Shown in pieces: positions 1-5,827 of a stretch of DNA of 5,938 nucleotides; position 1 is the stretch's first letter; each line of letters opens with the position of its first letter. The stretch comes from JAZDMK01 sp043800975 (GTDB taxonomy: Bacteria > Bacteroidota > Bacteroidia > Bacteroidales > JAHJDW01). Made by a program: the position numbers and the translations under genes. The stretch spans positions 1-5,938 of the forward strand of contig JAZDMK010000169.1 in NCBI GenBank assembly GCA_043800975.1, read 5' to 3'. Below the pieces are notes generated by a model, which made no database searches, was not told the origin of the DNA, and worked only from the letters and a program-made list of their open reading frames with translations.

Positions 1-20
1 GAATTCTCATTTTTTTCCTT

Positions 21-28
21 TAGGTTTG
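21..28 (+). promoter_or_regulatory. Candidate -7 box upstream of atpA
   Basis: TAGGTTTG is an exact match to the Bacteroidota sigma-ABfr -7 consensus TAnnTTTG. Start of transcription about 7 nt downstream would leave a leader of roughly 35 nt before the atpA ATG. The partner -33 TTTG would fall at or before the window edge, so it cannot be checked. atpA is normally transcribed from far upstream with the Fo genes, so this would be an internal promoter. One 8-nt match in AT-rich DNA is weak evidence. Confidence 0.25.
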
Positions 29-70
29 TAACCTTGACTTGTAGAATTTAACCTGTTAAAAAAGAAGCCT

Positions 71-1648
71 ATGGCTGAAATTAAACCTGCAGAAGTATCC
101 GCAATACTGCGCCAGCAGTTAGCCGGGATGAAACTGGATTCAGAACTGGAAGAAACCGGTTCCGTGCTCCAGGTGGGCGACGGAATTGCCCGTGTATATG
201 GACTTACCAATGTTCAATCGGGTGAGCTGATCGAATTTGAGGGTAACCTCAAAGGCATCGTGCTGAACCTTGAAGAAGACAACGTGGGTGCGGTATTGCT
301 CGGTAATGCCAACCATGTGAAAGAAGGTGACGTGGTGAAACGCACCGGACGTATCGCCTCTATCCGCGTGGGTGAAGGTATGCTCGGCCGTGTTGTGAAC
401 ACACTGGGTGACCCCATTGACGGGAAAGGACCCATCACAGGCGAACTCTACGAAATGCCGCTCGAACGCAAGGCTCCCGGTGTTATCTACCGCCAGCCGG
501 TGAACGAACCCCTGCAGACCGGTATCAAACCCATCGATGCGATGATCCCCATCGGCCGCGGCCAGCGCGAGCTGATCATTGGCGACCGCCAGACCGGGAA
601 AACCGCTATCGCTATTGATACCATCATCAATCAGAAAGAATTTTACGATGCCGGAAAGCCGGTATTCTGTATATATGTTGCCGTAGGACAAAAAGGTTCT
701 ACTGTGGCCAACATTCAAAAAACACTGGAAGAAAAAGGAGCTATGCCTTATACGGTCATTGTTTCGGCTACCGCTTCCGATCCCGCTGCACTGCAGTTCT
801 ATGCTCCGTTTGCAGGTGCTGCCATCGGCGAATTCTTCCGCGATACGGGCCGCCCCGCACTCGCCATTTATGATGACCTTTCGAAACAGGCTGTTTCGTA
901 TCGTGAAGTATCACTGCTGCTGCGCCGCCCTCCCGGCCGCGAAGCGTATCCCGGTGATGTGTTTTATCTCCACTCACGCCTGCTCGAACGTGCTGCCAAG
1001 ATTATCAACTCGGATGATGTTGCCAAGAAGATGAACGATCTTCCTGAAACAATCCGTCATCTGGTAAAAGGCGGTGGCTCACTCACAGCCCTTCCTATCA
1101 TTGAAACACAGGCCGGTGACGTTTCTGCTTATATTCCAACAAACGTAATTTCAATTACCGACGGGCAGATCTTTTTGGAAACTCCTTTGTTCAATGCCGG
1201 TATTCGTCCCGCTATCAACGTAGGTATCTCTGTATCCCGCGTGGGTGGTAATGCGCAGATCAAAGCCATGAAAAAAGTGGCTGGTACACTGAAGCTCGAC
1301 CAGGCGCAATACCGCGAACTGGAAGCTTTTTCAAAGTTCGGTTCCGATCTGGATGCATCTACAAAAGCAGTTTTGGATAAAGGTGCGCGCAACGTGGAAA
1401 TCCTGAAGCAGCCGCAGTATAAACCGATGTCCGTTGAAAAACAAATCGCGATTATTTATTGCGGTACAAAGGGCATTCTGATGAAAGTTCCGGTAACACG
1501 CATCCGCGATTTCGAAGAAGAATTCCTGATCAGTCTCGAACACAATTACCCCGAAGTACTTCAGTCGCTGAAGAAAGGTGTGATCGATGATGAGATTACA
1601 AAGAAGCTTGATAAAGCAGCCGCTGAAATGGTCATTAAGTTTGGTTAA
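71..1648 (+). CDS. atpA: F1Fo ATP synthase subunit alpha
   Basis: Alpha subunit of the F1 catalytic head; three alpha and three beta subunits alternate around gamma and together couple proton (or sodium) flow to ATP synthesis at the cytoplasmic face of the membrane. The 525-residue product is full length for the family. Visible in order: N-terminal beta-barrel domain (about residues 25-95), P-loop GDRQTGKT at 171-178, the RRPPGREAYPGD segment in the nucleotide-binding core, the family signature PAINVGISVS, and Arg390 in SVSRVGG, which matches the E. coli alpha Arg376 that reaches into the beta catalytic site. The C-terminal helical domain is complete. The ATG follows an A-rich run (AAAAAAGAAG) rather than a strong Shine-Dalgarno, and the protein begins MAEIKPAEVSAIL as expected. 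atpG follows after 11 bp, so they are co-transcribed. GC content varies along the gene: 60-nt samples at 541 and 901 are about 65-68% GC, one at 1441 about 42%. Confidence 0.98.
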   Translation: MAEIKPAEVSAILRQQLAGMKLDSELEETGSVLQVGDGIARVYGLTNVQSGELIEFEGNLKGIVLNLEEDNVGAVLLGNANHVKEGDVVKRTGRIASIRVGEGMLGRVVNTLGDPIDGKGPITGELYEMPLERKAPGVIYRQPVNEPLQTGIKPIDAMIPIGRGQRELIIGDRQTGKTAIAIDTIINQKEFYDAGKPVFCIYVAVGQKGSTVANIQKTLEEKGAMPYTVIVSATASDPAALQFYAPFAGAAIGEFFRDTGRPALAIYDDLSKQAVSYREVSLLLRRPPGREAYPGDVFYLHSRLLERAAKIINSDDVAKKMNDLPETIRHLVKGGGSLTALPIIETQAGDVSAYIPTNVISITDGQIFLETPLFNAGIRPAINVGISVSRVGGNAQIKAMKKVAGTLKLDQAQYRELEAFSKFGSDLDASTKAVLDKGARNVEILKQPQYKPMSVEKQIAIIYCGTKGILMKVPVTRIRDFEEEFLISLEHNYPEVLQSLKKGVIDDEITKKLDKAAAEMVIKFG

Positions 1649-1659
1649 TTTGTACTGCT

Positions 1660-2547
1660 ATGCCCAGCCTGAAAGATATACGCATCCGCATTAAATCGGT
1701 TACTTCTACGCAGCAGATCACCAGCGCCATGAAGATGGTATCTGCAGCAAAGTTGCGCCGTGCGCAGGATGCCATCATCAAAATGCGCCCCTATGCGGGC
1801 AAGCTGCGCGAACTGCTGGAGAATTTAAGCAGCGGTGTCGAATCGCAGGAGATTGATATCTATGCACGCAAACGTGATCCCAAAAAGGTTTTGATTGTAG
1901 TCTTTACATCGAACAAAGGCCTTTGCGGAGCATTCAATGCAAACATCGTCAAGCGCGCACAACTACTGATTCAGGAAGAATACTCCGAAGCACAACGCAC
2001 AGGCAACCTGCACCTGATGTGTATCGGAAAGAAAGGCGGAGAATATTTCCGTAAAAGAAATTTTCCCAACATCATTCTTCATAACGAACTGCTTGAAGCG
2101 CCCAGCTTTGAGAAGACTGTTCCCATTGTTGAAGAAATTATTGCCACTTTCCGCGATGGCGGGTATGACGCAGTGGACCTGGTGTACAACCAGTTTAAGA
2201 ATGCAGCTGTTCAACGTGTGATTGCAGAAAAAATGCTTCCTATTTCTCCGCCTGAAACAAAGGAAAAGAAGAGTGGTGGCTTTCGTCACGACTTTATTCT
2301 GGAACCTTCGAAGGAAGTGATTGTATCCGGACTGATTCCGAAATCACTGAAGATACAGTTTTATAAAGCCATGCTCGATTCGCTGGCATCTGAACACGGA
2401 GCCCGCATGACAGCGATGCATAAGGCGACAGACAATGCAGGAGAAATTCTGAAAGATCTACGTCTTACCTACAACAAAGTTCGCCAGGCTCAAATCACCC
2501 GCGAAATCGTGGAAATCGTGAGCGGTGCGAATGCGTTGAACGGTTAG
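1660..2547 (+). CDS. atpG: F1Fo ATP synthase subunit gamma
   Basis: Gamma subunit, the central rotor shaft of F1; its N- and C-terminal helices form an antiparallel coiled coil inside the alpha3beta3 ring, and its rotation drives the binding changes in the catalytic sites. The 295-residue protein starts with the conserved helix MPSLKDIRIRIKSVTSTQQI and continues with AMKMVSAAKLRRAQ. The end carries the family signature ITREIVEIVSGANA close to the C-terminus. The middle Rossmann-like domain includes VFTSNKGLCGAFN. A lysine- and glycine-containing stretch near residues 200-210 (KEKKSGGF) lies in the variable part of the family. The start lies 11 bp after atpA with no Shine-Dalgarno between them, which suggests translational coupling. 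No atpD or atpC follows, so this is the last ATP synthase gene at the locus; the beta and epsilon genes must lie elsewhere. No ordinary hairpin-plus-T-tract terminator is seen after the stop, only the left arm of the inverted repeat described separately. Confidence 0.97.
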   Translation: MPSLKDIRIRIKSVTSTQQITSAMKMVSAAKLRRAQDAIIKMRPYAGKLRELLENLSSGVESQEIDIYARKRDPKKVLIVVFTSNKGLCGAFNANIVKRAQLLIQEEYSEAQRTGNLHLMCIGKKGGEYFRKRNFPNIILHNELLEAPSFEKTVPIVEEIIATFRDGGYDAVDLVYNQFKNAAVQRVIAEKMLPISPPETKEKKSGGFRHDFILEPSKEVIVSGLIPKSLKIQFYKAMLDSLASEHGARMTAMHKATDNAGEILKDLRLTYNKVRQAQITREIVEIVSGANALNG

Positions 2548-2550
2548 TTG

Positions 2551-2589
2551 AAAATCGTTATTAGTTATACGTTGATTTGTTAATCGTAA
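2551..2589 (+). repeat. Left arm of imperfect inverted repeat (degenerate GTTATTN heptads)
   Basis: The arm starts 3 nt after the atpG stop codon and can be read as degenerate 7-nt units: GTTATTA (2557), GTTATAC (2564), GTTGATTT (2571, one base longer), GTTAATC (2579) and GTAATAA (2586). It pairs with 3056-3093: the outer 23 positions match at 19, then after the extra G at 2574 the inner 15 match at 12. The best core is TCGTTATT at 2555-2562. It fills most of the 51-bp atpG-to-ORF gap. Confidence 0.7.
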
Positions 2590-2598
2590 TAAGTGATA

Positions 2599-3039
2599 AT
2601 GGAAGAAAATAAATCAATCCGTTCATTCACAGATTTAGATACATGGCAGCGTTGCAGAGACTTGGCAAAACAGGTTTGGATACTTTGCCAAAAACTTCCT
2701 CCAGACGAAAAATATCGATTGTCTGATCAATTAATACGATGTTCAAGAAGTTCTACTGCAAATATTGCCGAAGGTTATGGTAGGTTCAATTTTCAGGAAA
2801 ACATTCATTTTTGCAGAATTGCAAGGGGGTCATTGCATGAATTATTGAATCACCTAATTTGTGCAAATGATTGTAATCTGATTAACGAAAAAGAATTTCA
2901 GCAACTTCAGAACGATGTTGAAAAATGTATTCATATACTGAATGGATATCTAAGATACCTTACATCAGCAAAAAAGAATTGGGGTAATACAGCAAACGAA
3001 GATCAGGAGCCCTATTTAACAGAAGAGAAACATGATTAA
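2599..3039 (+). CDS. Four-helix-bundle protein, S23 / 23S rRNA intervening-sequence family
   Basis: Small cytoplasmic helical protein of the family first seen inside 23S rRNA intervening sequences (TIGR02436 type). Relatives form pentameric four-helix bundles, and the family is distantly related to the Avd accessory protein of diversity-generating retroelements; the function of stand-alone members is not established. Diagnostic stretches are FTDLDTWQ (10-17), KLPPDEKYRLSDQLIR (32-47), STANIAEGYGR (52-62) and RIARGSLHELLNHL (73-86). I chose ATG 2599 (146 residues) because the family match begins just after it; an in-frame GTG at 2593 would add two residues. The helical core ends near YLRYL (117-121), leaving a polar tail of about 25 residues that appears non-conserved. 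Seven cysteines (19, 30, 48, 72, 88, 92, 110) are many for its size. GC is 126 of 360 (35%) over 2641-3000, lower than much of atpA but like parts of fcl. It lies between atpG and ferritin inside an inverted repeat, with no functional link to either. Confidence 0.9.
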   Translation: MEENKSIRSFTDLDTWQRCRDLAKQVWILCQKLPPDEKYRLSDQLIRCSRSSTANIAEGYGRFNFQENIHFCRIARGSLHELLNHLICANDCNLINEKEFQQLQNDVEKCIHILNGYLRYLTSAKKNWGNTANEDQEPYLTEEKHD

Positions 3040-3055
3040 TCTTATCTCCCATAAA

Positions 3056-3093
3056 TTACAAATAACGAATAACAAATAACCAATAACGAATTT
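3056..3093 (+). repeat. Right arm of imperfect inverted repeat
   Basis: This is the partner of 2551-2589, located 16 nt after the stop codon of the four-helix-bundle gene. The core AATAACGA at 3082-3089 is the perfect complement of TCGTTATT at 2555-2562 in the left arm. The arm is more regular than the left one because it contains the tandem heptamer array. Its outer end touches the TTTG (3091-3094) that may serve as the -33 element of the ferritin promoter. Confidence 0.7.
3060..3091 (+). repeat. Tandem heptamer array NAATAAC (about 4.6 copies)
   Basis: Consecutive units are AAATAAC (3060-3066), GAATAAC (3067-3073), AAATAAC (3074-3080), CAATAAC (3081-3087) and a partial GAAT (3088-3091). 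Six of seven positions are invariant; only the first base varies. A side effect is a perfect 10-nt direct repeat AATAACGAAT at 3061-3070 and 3082-3091. Because the unit is 7 nt and contains TAA, the array places stop codons in all three + frames. Confidence 0.85.
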
Positions 3094-3122
3094 GTTTTAC
3101 AACAATAGTCTTCGTAAATTTA
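3091..3122 (+). promoter_or_regulatory. Candidate ferritin promoter (Bacteroidota type)
   Basis: TTTG at 3091-3094 is followed after 20 nt by TAAATTTA at 3115-3122, which matches the -7 consensus TAnnTTTG except for the last base. Transcription would begin near 3128-3130, giving a leader of about 16-18 nt before the ferritin ATG at 3146. The spacing is close to the usual value of about 19. The -33 element abuts or overlaps the end of the inverted-repeat arm. No iron-responsive or Fur-like operator was recognised. Confidence 0.4.
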
Positions 3123-3145
3123 TTGAATTATAAAAACAGTCCATT

Positions 3146-3661
3146 ATGATTTCGAAAAAACTTGAGAAAACAATAAACAGCCAGATTGAAAAAGAAGGCT
3201 ATTCCTCCAACTTATATCTGGCAATGGCCAGCTGGGCCGAACAGGAAGGCTTCGAAGGCATTTCACAGTGGCTTTACGCTCAGGCTTCAGAAGAAAATAT
3301 GCACATGCTGAAGTTTGTGAAATACCTGAACGAACGCGGTGGCAAGGCCATCATTCCTGCATTCAAACTTCCTCCTGACAAATTTAAATCACCGAAGGAA
3401 ATGTTTGATCAGGTGCTGCATCATGAGGAATTCATTACGAAGTCGATCAATGAAATCGTAGCGCAATGCATCGAAGAAAAAGATTATACTACTCAGAATT
3501 TTCTGCAGTGGTACGTGAATGAACAAATTCAGGAAGAACGTTCGGCACGCGCCATCATTGACAAATTAAAAATGCTCGGACCCACAAATCTTTATTTGTT
3601 TGACCGTGATATCATGAGCATGCGCGCGGCAGCAGCAGCAGCTGATGTTGCACCTGCTTAA
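3146..3661 (+). CDS. ftnA: Bacterial non-haem ferritin (FtnA type)
   Basis: Iron-storage protein; 24 subunits form a hollow cytoplasmic shell, oxidise Fe(II) with O2 or H2O2 at a di-iron ferroxidase centre and store Fe(III) mineral inside. The sequence aligns without gaps to E. coli FtnA over the four-helix core as I recall that protein, so residue numbers coincide: Glu17, Glu50 and His53 (in EENMH), Glu94 (HHEE), Gln127 and Glu130 (WYVNEQIQEE), plus Tyr24 and Trp122 near the site. All ferroxidase ligands are present, so it should be active. There is no Met haem ligand pattern of a bacterioferritin. The 171-residue length is slightly above FtnA because of an alanine-rich end (MRAAAAAADVAPA) encoded partly by a run of GCA codons. 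It is monocistronic: a candidate promoter lies upstream and a strong terminator starts 24 nt after the stop. The ATG at 3146 fits the family N-terminus. Confidence 0.95.
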   Translation: MISKKLEKTINSQIEKEGYSSNLYLAMASWAEQEGFEGISQWLYAQASEENMHMLKFVKYLNERGGKAIIPAFKLPPDKFKSPKEMFDQVLHHEEFITKSINEIVAQCIEEKDYTTQNFLQWYVNEQIQEERSARAIIDKLKMLGPTNLYLFDRDIMSMRAAAAAADVAPA

Positions 3662-3684
3662 AATTGAATTAGAAGAATACAATC

Positions 3685-3710
3685 AAAAGGGAGCATTTGC
3701 TCCTTTTTTT
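3685..3710 (+). terminator. Intrinsic terminator after ferritin
   Basis: GGAGC (3690-3694) pairs with GCTCC (3699-3703) around a 4-nt loop ATTT; the stem extends outward by a G-U pair (3689/3704) and A-T pairs (3685-3688 with 3705-3708), and the downstream side is a run of seven T (3704-3710). The upstream A run also gives a short U tract on the opposite strand. The next gene starts 27 nt further on in the same direction, so this separates ferritin from the gmd operon. Confidence 0.85.
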
Positions 3711-3725
3711 GTACTTTTACATTTG
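3696..3725 (+). promoter_or_regulatory. Candidate promoter of the gmd operon, overlapping the ferritin terminator
   Basis: TTTG at 3696-3699 and TACATTTG at 3718-3725 (exact TAnnTTTG) are 18 nt apart, close to the Bacteroidota consensus arrangement. Transcription would start near 3731, leaving a very short leader of about 7 nt before the gmd ATG at 3738. The -33 element lies in the loop and descending arm of the terminator hairpin. A second, weaker -7-like box TACTTTTA sits at 3712-3719 without a well-placed -33. Confidence 0.5.
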
Positions 3726-3737
3726 AAATACTGATAC

Positions 3738-4778
3738 ATGAAAAAAGCCCTCATAACCGGAATCACGGGACAGGACGGATCCTACCTCACCGAACAGCTG
3801 CTGGAAAAAGGATATGAAGTACATGGAATGATACGTCGTTCTTCTTCATTCAACACCGGCCGCATTGATCATTTGTATAAAGACCGACATGTAAAAGATG
3901 TGCGACTTTTTTTACACTTTGGTGATATGACCGATTCCAGTAACCTGAACCGTCTGCTGGAAAAAATTCAACCCGATGAAATTTATAATCTGGCGGCACA
4001 AAGTCATGTAAAAGTTTCTTTTGAAGTACCTGAATATACTGCCGAAACAGACGGTATCGGTGTACTTCGTTTTCTGGATGCTATTAAAGAAATCGGTATC
4101 AAAACAAGATTTTATCAGGCATCAACCAGTGAGCTTTATGGGAAAGTTCTGGAAATTCCACAATCAGAAACAACCCCTTTCTATCCCCGCTCTCCATACT
4201 CCTGCGCGAAGATGTATGCCTTCTGGATTGTGAAAAATTATCGGGAAGCTTATAATCTTTTTGCATGCAACGGGATTTTGTTCAATCACGAATCACCTCG
4301 TCGTGGTGAAACTTTTGTCACTAGGAAAATCACGCGGGCCGCGGCACGTATCAAAGCGGGTTTGCAGGACAAACTATATCTTGGAAACATGGATGCCAAG
4401 CGCGACTGGGGTTATGCTCCCGAATATACCGATGCGATGTGGCGCATGTTGCAAATGGATACTCCGGATGATTTTGTGATTGCAACGAACGAAACACATA
4501 CTGTTCGTGAATTTGTTGAACTTTCTTTCCGCGAACTCAGTATTGAAATCGAATGGAGCGGGAAACAGGAAAACGAAAAGGGTGTCGATAAAGCCAGCGG
4601 TAATGTACTGATCGAAGTAGATCCAGGATACTATCGTCCGACGGAAGTAGATATACTTATCGGCGATTACAGTAAAGCAAAAAAAGCAATGGGATGGGAA
4701 CCCAAAACAAAACTGCACGAACTTGTAAAAATGATGGTGCAGTCGGATTATGAAAAAGTTTTAAAACGCGGCTATTAA
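3738..4778 (+). CDS. gmd: GDP-mannose 4,6-dehydratase
   Basis: Converts GDP-D-mannose to GDP-4-keto-6-deoxy-D-mannose, the first step towards GDP-L-fucose (and other 6-deoxyhexoses such as GDP-rhamnose, colitose or perosamine precursors). It is an extended short-chain dehydrogenase/reductase. Visible features: NADP-binding GITGQDGS (8-15, glycines 8, 11, 14), the GMD-type RRSSSFNTGRIDHL segment (33-46), catalytic Thr130 and Glu132 in STSELYG, and the Tyr154/Lys158 pair in YSCAK; then the substrate-binding stretch FNHESPRRGETFVTRKI, and near the end YYRPTEVDILIGD, typical of GMD. At 346 residues it is a little shorter than E. coli Gmd but has all the conserved blocks. The ATG at 3738 gives MKKALITGITGQDG, with the Rossmann strand immediately at the N-terminus. 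Its stop overlaps the start of fcl by one base, which makes conversion on to GDP-L-fucose by far the likeliest fate of its product. Confidence 0.97.
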   Translation: MKKALITGITGQDGSYLTEQLLEKGYEVHGMIRRSSSFNTGRIDHLYKDRHVKDVRLFLHFGDMTDSSNLNRLLEKIQPDEIYNLAAQSHVKVSFEVPEYTAETDGIGVLRFLDAIKEIGIKTRFYQASTSELYGKVLEIPQSETTPFYPRSPYSCAKMYAFWIVKNYREAYNLFACNGILFNHESPRRGETFVTRKITRAAARIKAGLQDKLYLGNMDAKRDWGYAPEYTDAMWRMLQMDTPDDFVIATNETHTVREFVELSFRELSIEIEWSGKQENEKGVDKASGNVLIEVDPGYYRPTEVDILIGDYSKAKKAMGWEPKTKLHELVKMMVQSDYEKVLKRGY

Positions 4779-5827
4779 TGGATAAAGACGCAAAGATATA
4801 TGTAGCAGGGCACACAGGACTTGTAGGTTCTTCCATTACACGTTGTCTGAAAAAGCAGGGTTATGAAAACCTTGTGTACACACCCTTTCCTGGAATTGAT
4901 TTGCGTGTTCAGGAAGAATGCAATCGTTTTTTTGAAAAAGAAAAACCCGAATACGTAATTCTTGCCGCTGCGAAAGTAGGCGGTATTGTAGCCAACAACA
5001 CCTACCCTGCCGAATTCATTTATGAAAACTTAATGATTGAATGCAACGTGATTCACGCTGCACACATTCATAAAGTCAAAAAACTTTTGTTTCTCGGAAG
5101 CTCCTGTATTTACCCAAAGCTTTGTCACCAGCCCATTCGTGAAGAATATCTTTTAACCGGATCTCTTGAAGAAACGAACGAAGCCTATGCGCTGGCGAAA
5201 ATTGCGGGATTGAAAATGTGTTCTTTCTACCGTAAACAGTATGGTGACGATTACATTTCTGCCATGCCAACAAATTTGTACGGTCCGAATGATAATTTTG
5301 ATCTAGAAAAGTCGCATGTATTGCCAGCAATGATTCGAAAATTTCATTTAGCCAAGTGTCTTGAAAACAACGACTGGCAGTCTATACAAAATGATTTGAA
5401 TAAACGACCCGTAGAATGTGTTGATGGAACAAAAGATGAAAAAGCTGTACTTTCGATTCTTGAAAAGTATGGCATTAAAAAAACAGGTAATTCTGTTTTT
5501 ATTGAATTATGGGGCACAGGATCACCACTTCGTGAATTATTACATGTTGATGATTTAGCTGCTGCTCTTGTTTTTCTTTTGCTAAATTACAGTGGCGAAG
5601 AACATGTAAATATTGGAACGGGAATCGATCAGAGCATTGCAGACCTTGCCATGATTGTAAAAAACACAGTAGGTTTTAATGGAAAGATATCCTGGAATTC
5701 AGAAAAACCGGACGGCACACCCAGAAAACTTCTGGATGTTTCAAAAATTACTGCATTAGGATGGCAAGCGGAAATACAGTTAAAATCAGGCATAGAAAGA
5801 ACATATAACGAATACATTTCAGAATAG
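4778..5827 (+). CDS. fcl: GDP-L-fucose synthase (GDP-4-keto-6-deoxymannose 3,5-epimerase/4-reductase)
   Basis: Bifunctional NADPH-dependent enzyme that epimerises C3 and C5 of GDP-4-keto-6-deoxymannose and reduces C4 to give GDP-L-fucose; also called wcaG. Features: Rossmann GHTGLVGS (11-18), Ser108 and Cys110 in LGSSCIYP, Tyr137/Lys141 in YALAK, and His180 in KSHVLPA, matching E. coli Ser107, Cys109, Tyr136, Lys140 and His179. RELLHVDDLA (252-261) and HVNIGTG follow as in the family. At 349 residues it is longer than the 321-residue E. coli enzyme, mainly through about 42 extra residues between FH (189-190) and WGTG (245-248), a stretch containing NDLNKRPVE and ILEKYGI. I recall the same insertion in Bacteroides homologues, so it appears lineage-typical rather than a defect. 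Start and gmd stop share one A (TAATG), implying translational coupling. The next gene begins directly after the TAG. Confidence 0.96.
   Translation: MDKDAKIYVAGHTGLVGSSITRCLKKQGYENLVYTPFPGIDLRVQEECNRFFEKEKPEYVILAAAKVGGIVANNTYPAEFIYENLMIECNVIHAAHIHKVKKLLFLGSSCIYPKLCHQPIREEYLLTGSLEETNEAYALAKIAGLKMCSFYRKQYGDDYISAMPTNLYGPNDNFDLEKSHVLPAMIRKFHLAKCLENNDWQSIQNDLNKRPVECVDGTKDEKAVLSILEKYGIKKTGNSVFIELWGTGSPLRELLHVDDLAAALVFLLLNYSGEEHVNIGTGIDQSIADLAMIVKNTVGFNGKISWNSEKPDGTPRKLLDVSKITALGWQAEIQLKSGIERTYNEYISE

Larger units (their letters stand above)
2551..3093 (+). mobile_element. Putative IVS-like element: four-helix-bundle ORF between inverted repeats
   Basis: The unit consists of the four-helix-bundle gene and two flanking arms, 2551-2589 and 3056-3093. 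Aligned by eye, the left arm and the reverse complement of the right arm agree at 31 of 38 positions with one unpaired base (G2574). Two of the seven mismatches (T2577 with G3067, and A2583 or neighbours aside) can be partly eased by G-U pairing in RNA. The transcript would therefore form a long stem with the ORF in its loop. That is the layout of intervening sequences in 23S rRNA genes of Leptospira and Coxiella, whose ORF belongs to this same protein family. No transposase, recombinase or convincing target-site duplication is visible, so mobility is inferred only from architecture and position between unrelated genes. Confidence 0.4.

Noticed and set aside
1..70. Possible 3' end of atpH before atpA
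   Set aside because: The three + frames close within 51 nt, and none of the short peptides resembles the charged, helical delta-subunit C-terminus, so I cannot support an atpH fragment.
140..718. Long minus-strand open frame (192 codons) opposite atpA
   Set aside because: It mirrors the codon structure of the strongly conserved atpA gene and shows no recognisable domain; it is a shadow of a real gene, like the other antisense and out-of-frame ORFs over gmd, fcl and atpG.
2599..3039. Avd-type gene of a diversity-generating retroelement
   Set aside because: The protein family is distantly related to Avd, but no reverse transcriptase, template repeat or variable repeat is visible in the window, and the motifs fit the S23/IVS branch better.
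3060..3091. CRISPR array
   Set aside because: The units are 7 nt and directly adjacent with no spacers; no cas gene is nearby.
2548..3100. Remnant 23S rRNA gene around the IVS-type ORF
   Set aside because: The flanks are intact atpG and ferritin genes; no rRNA-like sequence is recognisable on either side.
2545..3100. Classical transposon or insertion sequence
   Set aside because: Inverted repeats are present, but there is no transposase-like protein, and no convincing target-site duplication could be seen just outside the arms.
5477..5500. Terminator-like hairpin (AAAAACAG / CTGTTTTT, loop GTAATT) inside fcl
   Set aside because: Only three stem pairs form the CAG/CTG core, the rest is A-T, and it lies in the middle of an intact coding region where Lys and Phe codons create the A and T runs.
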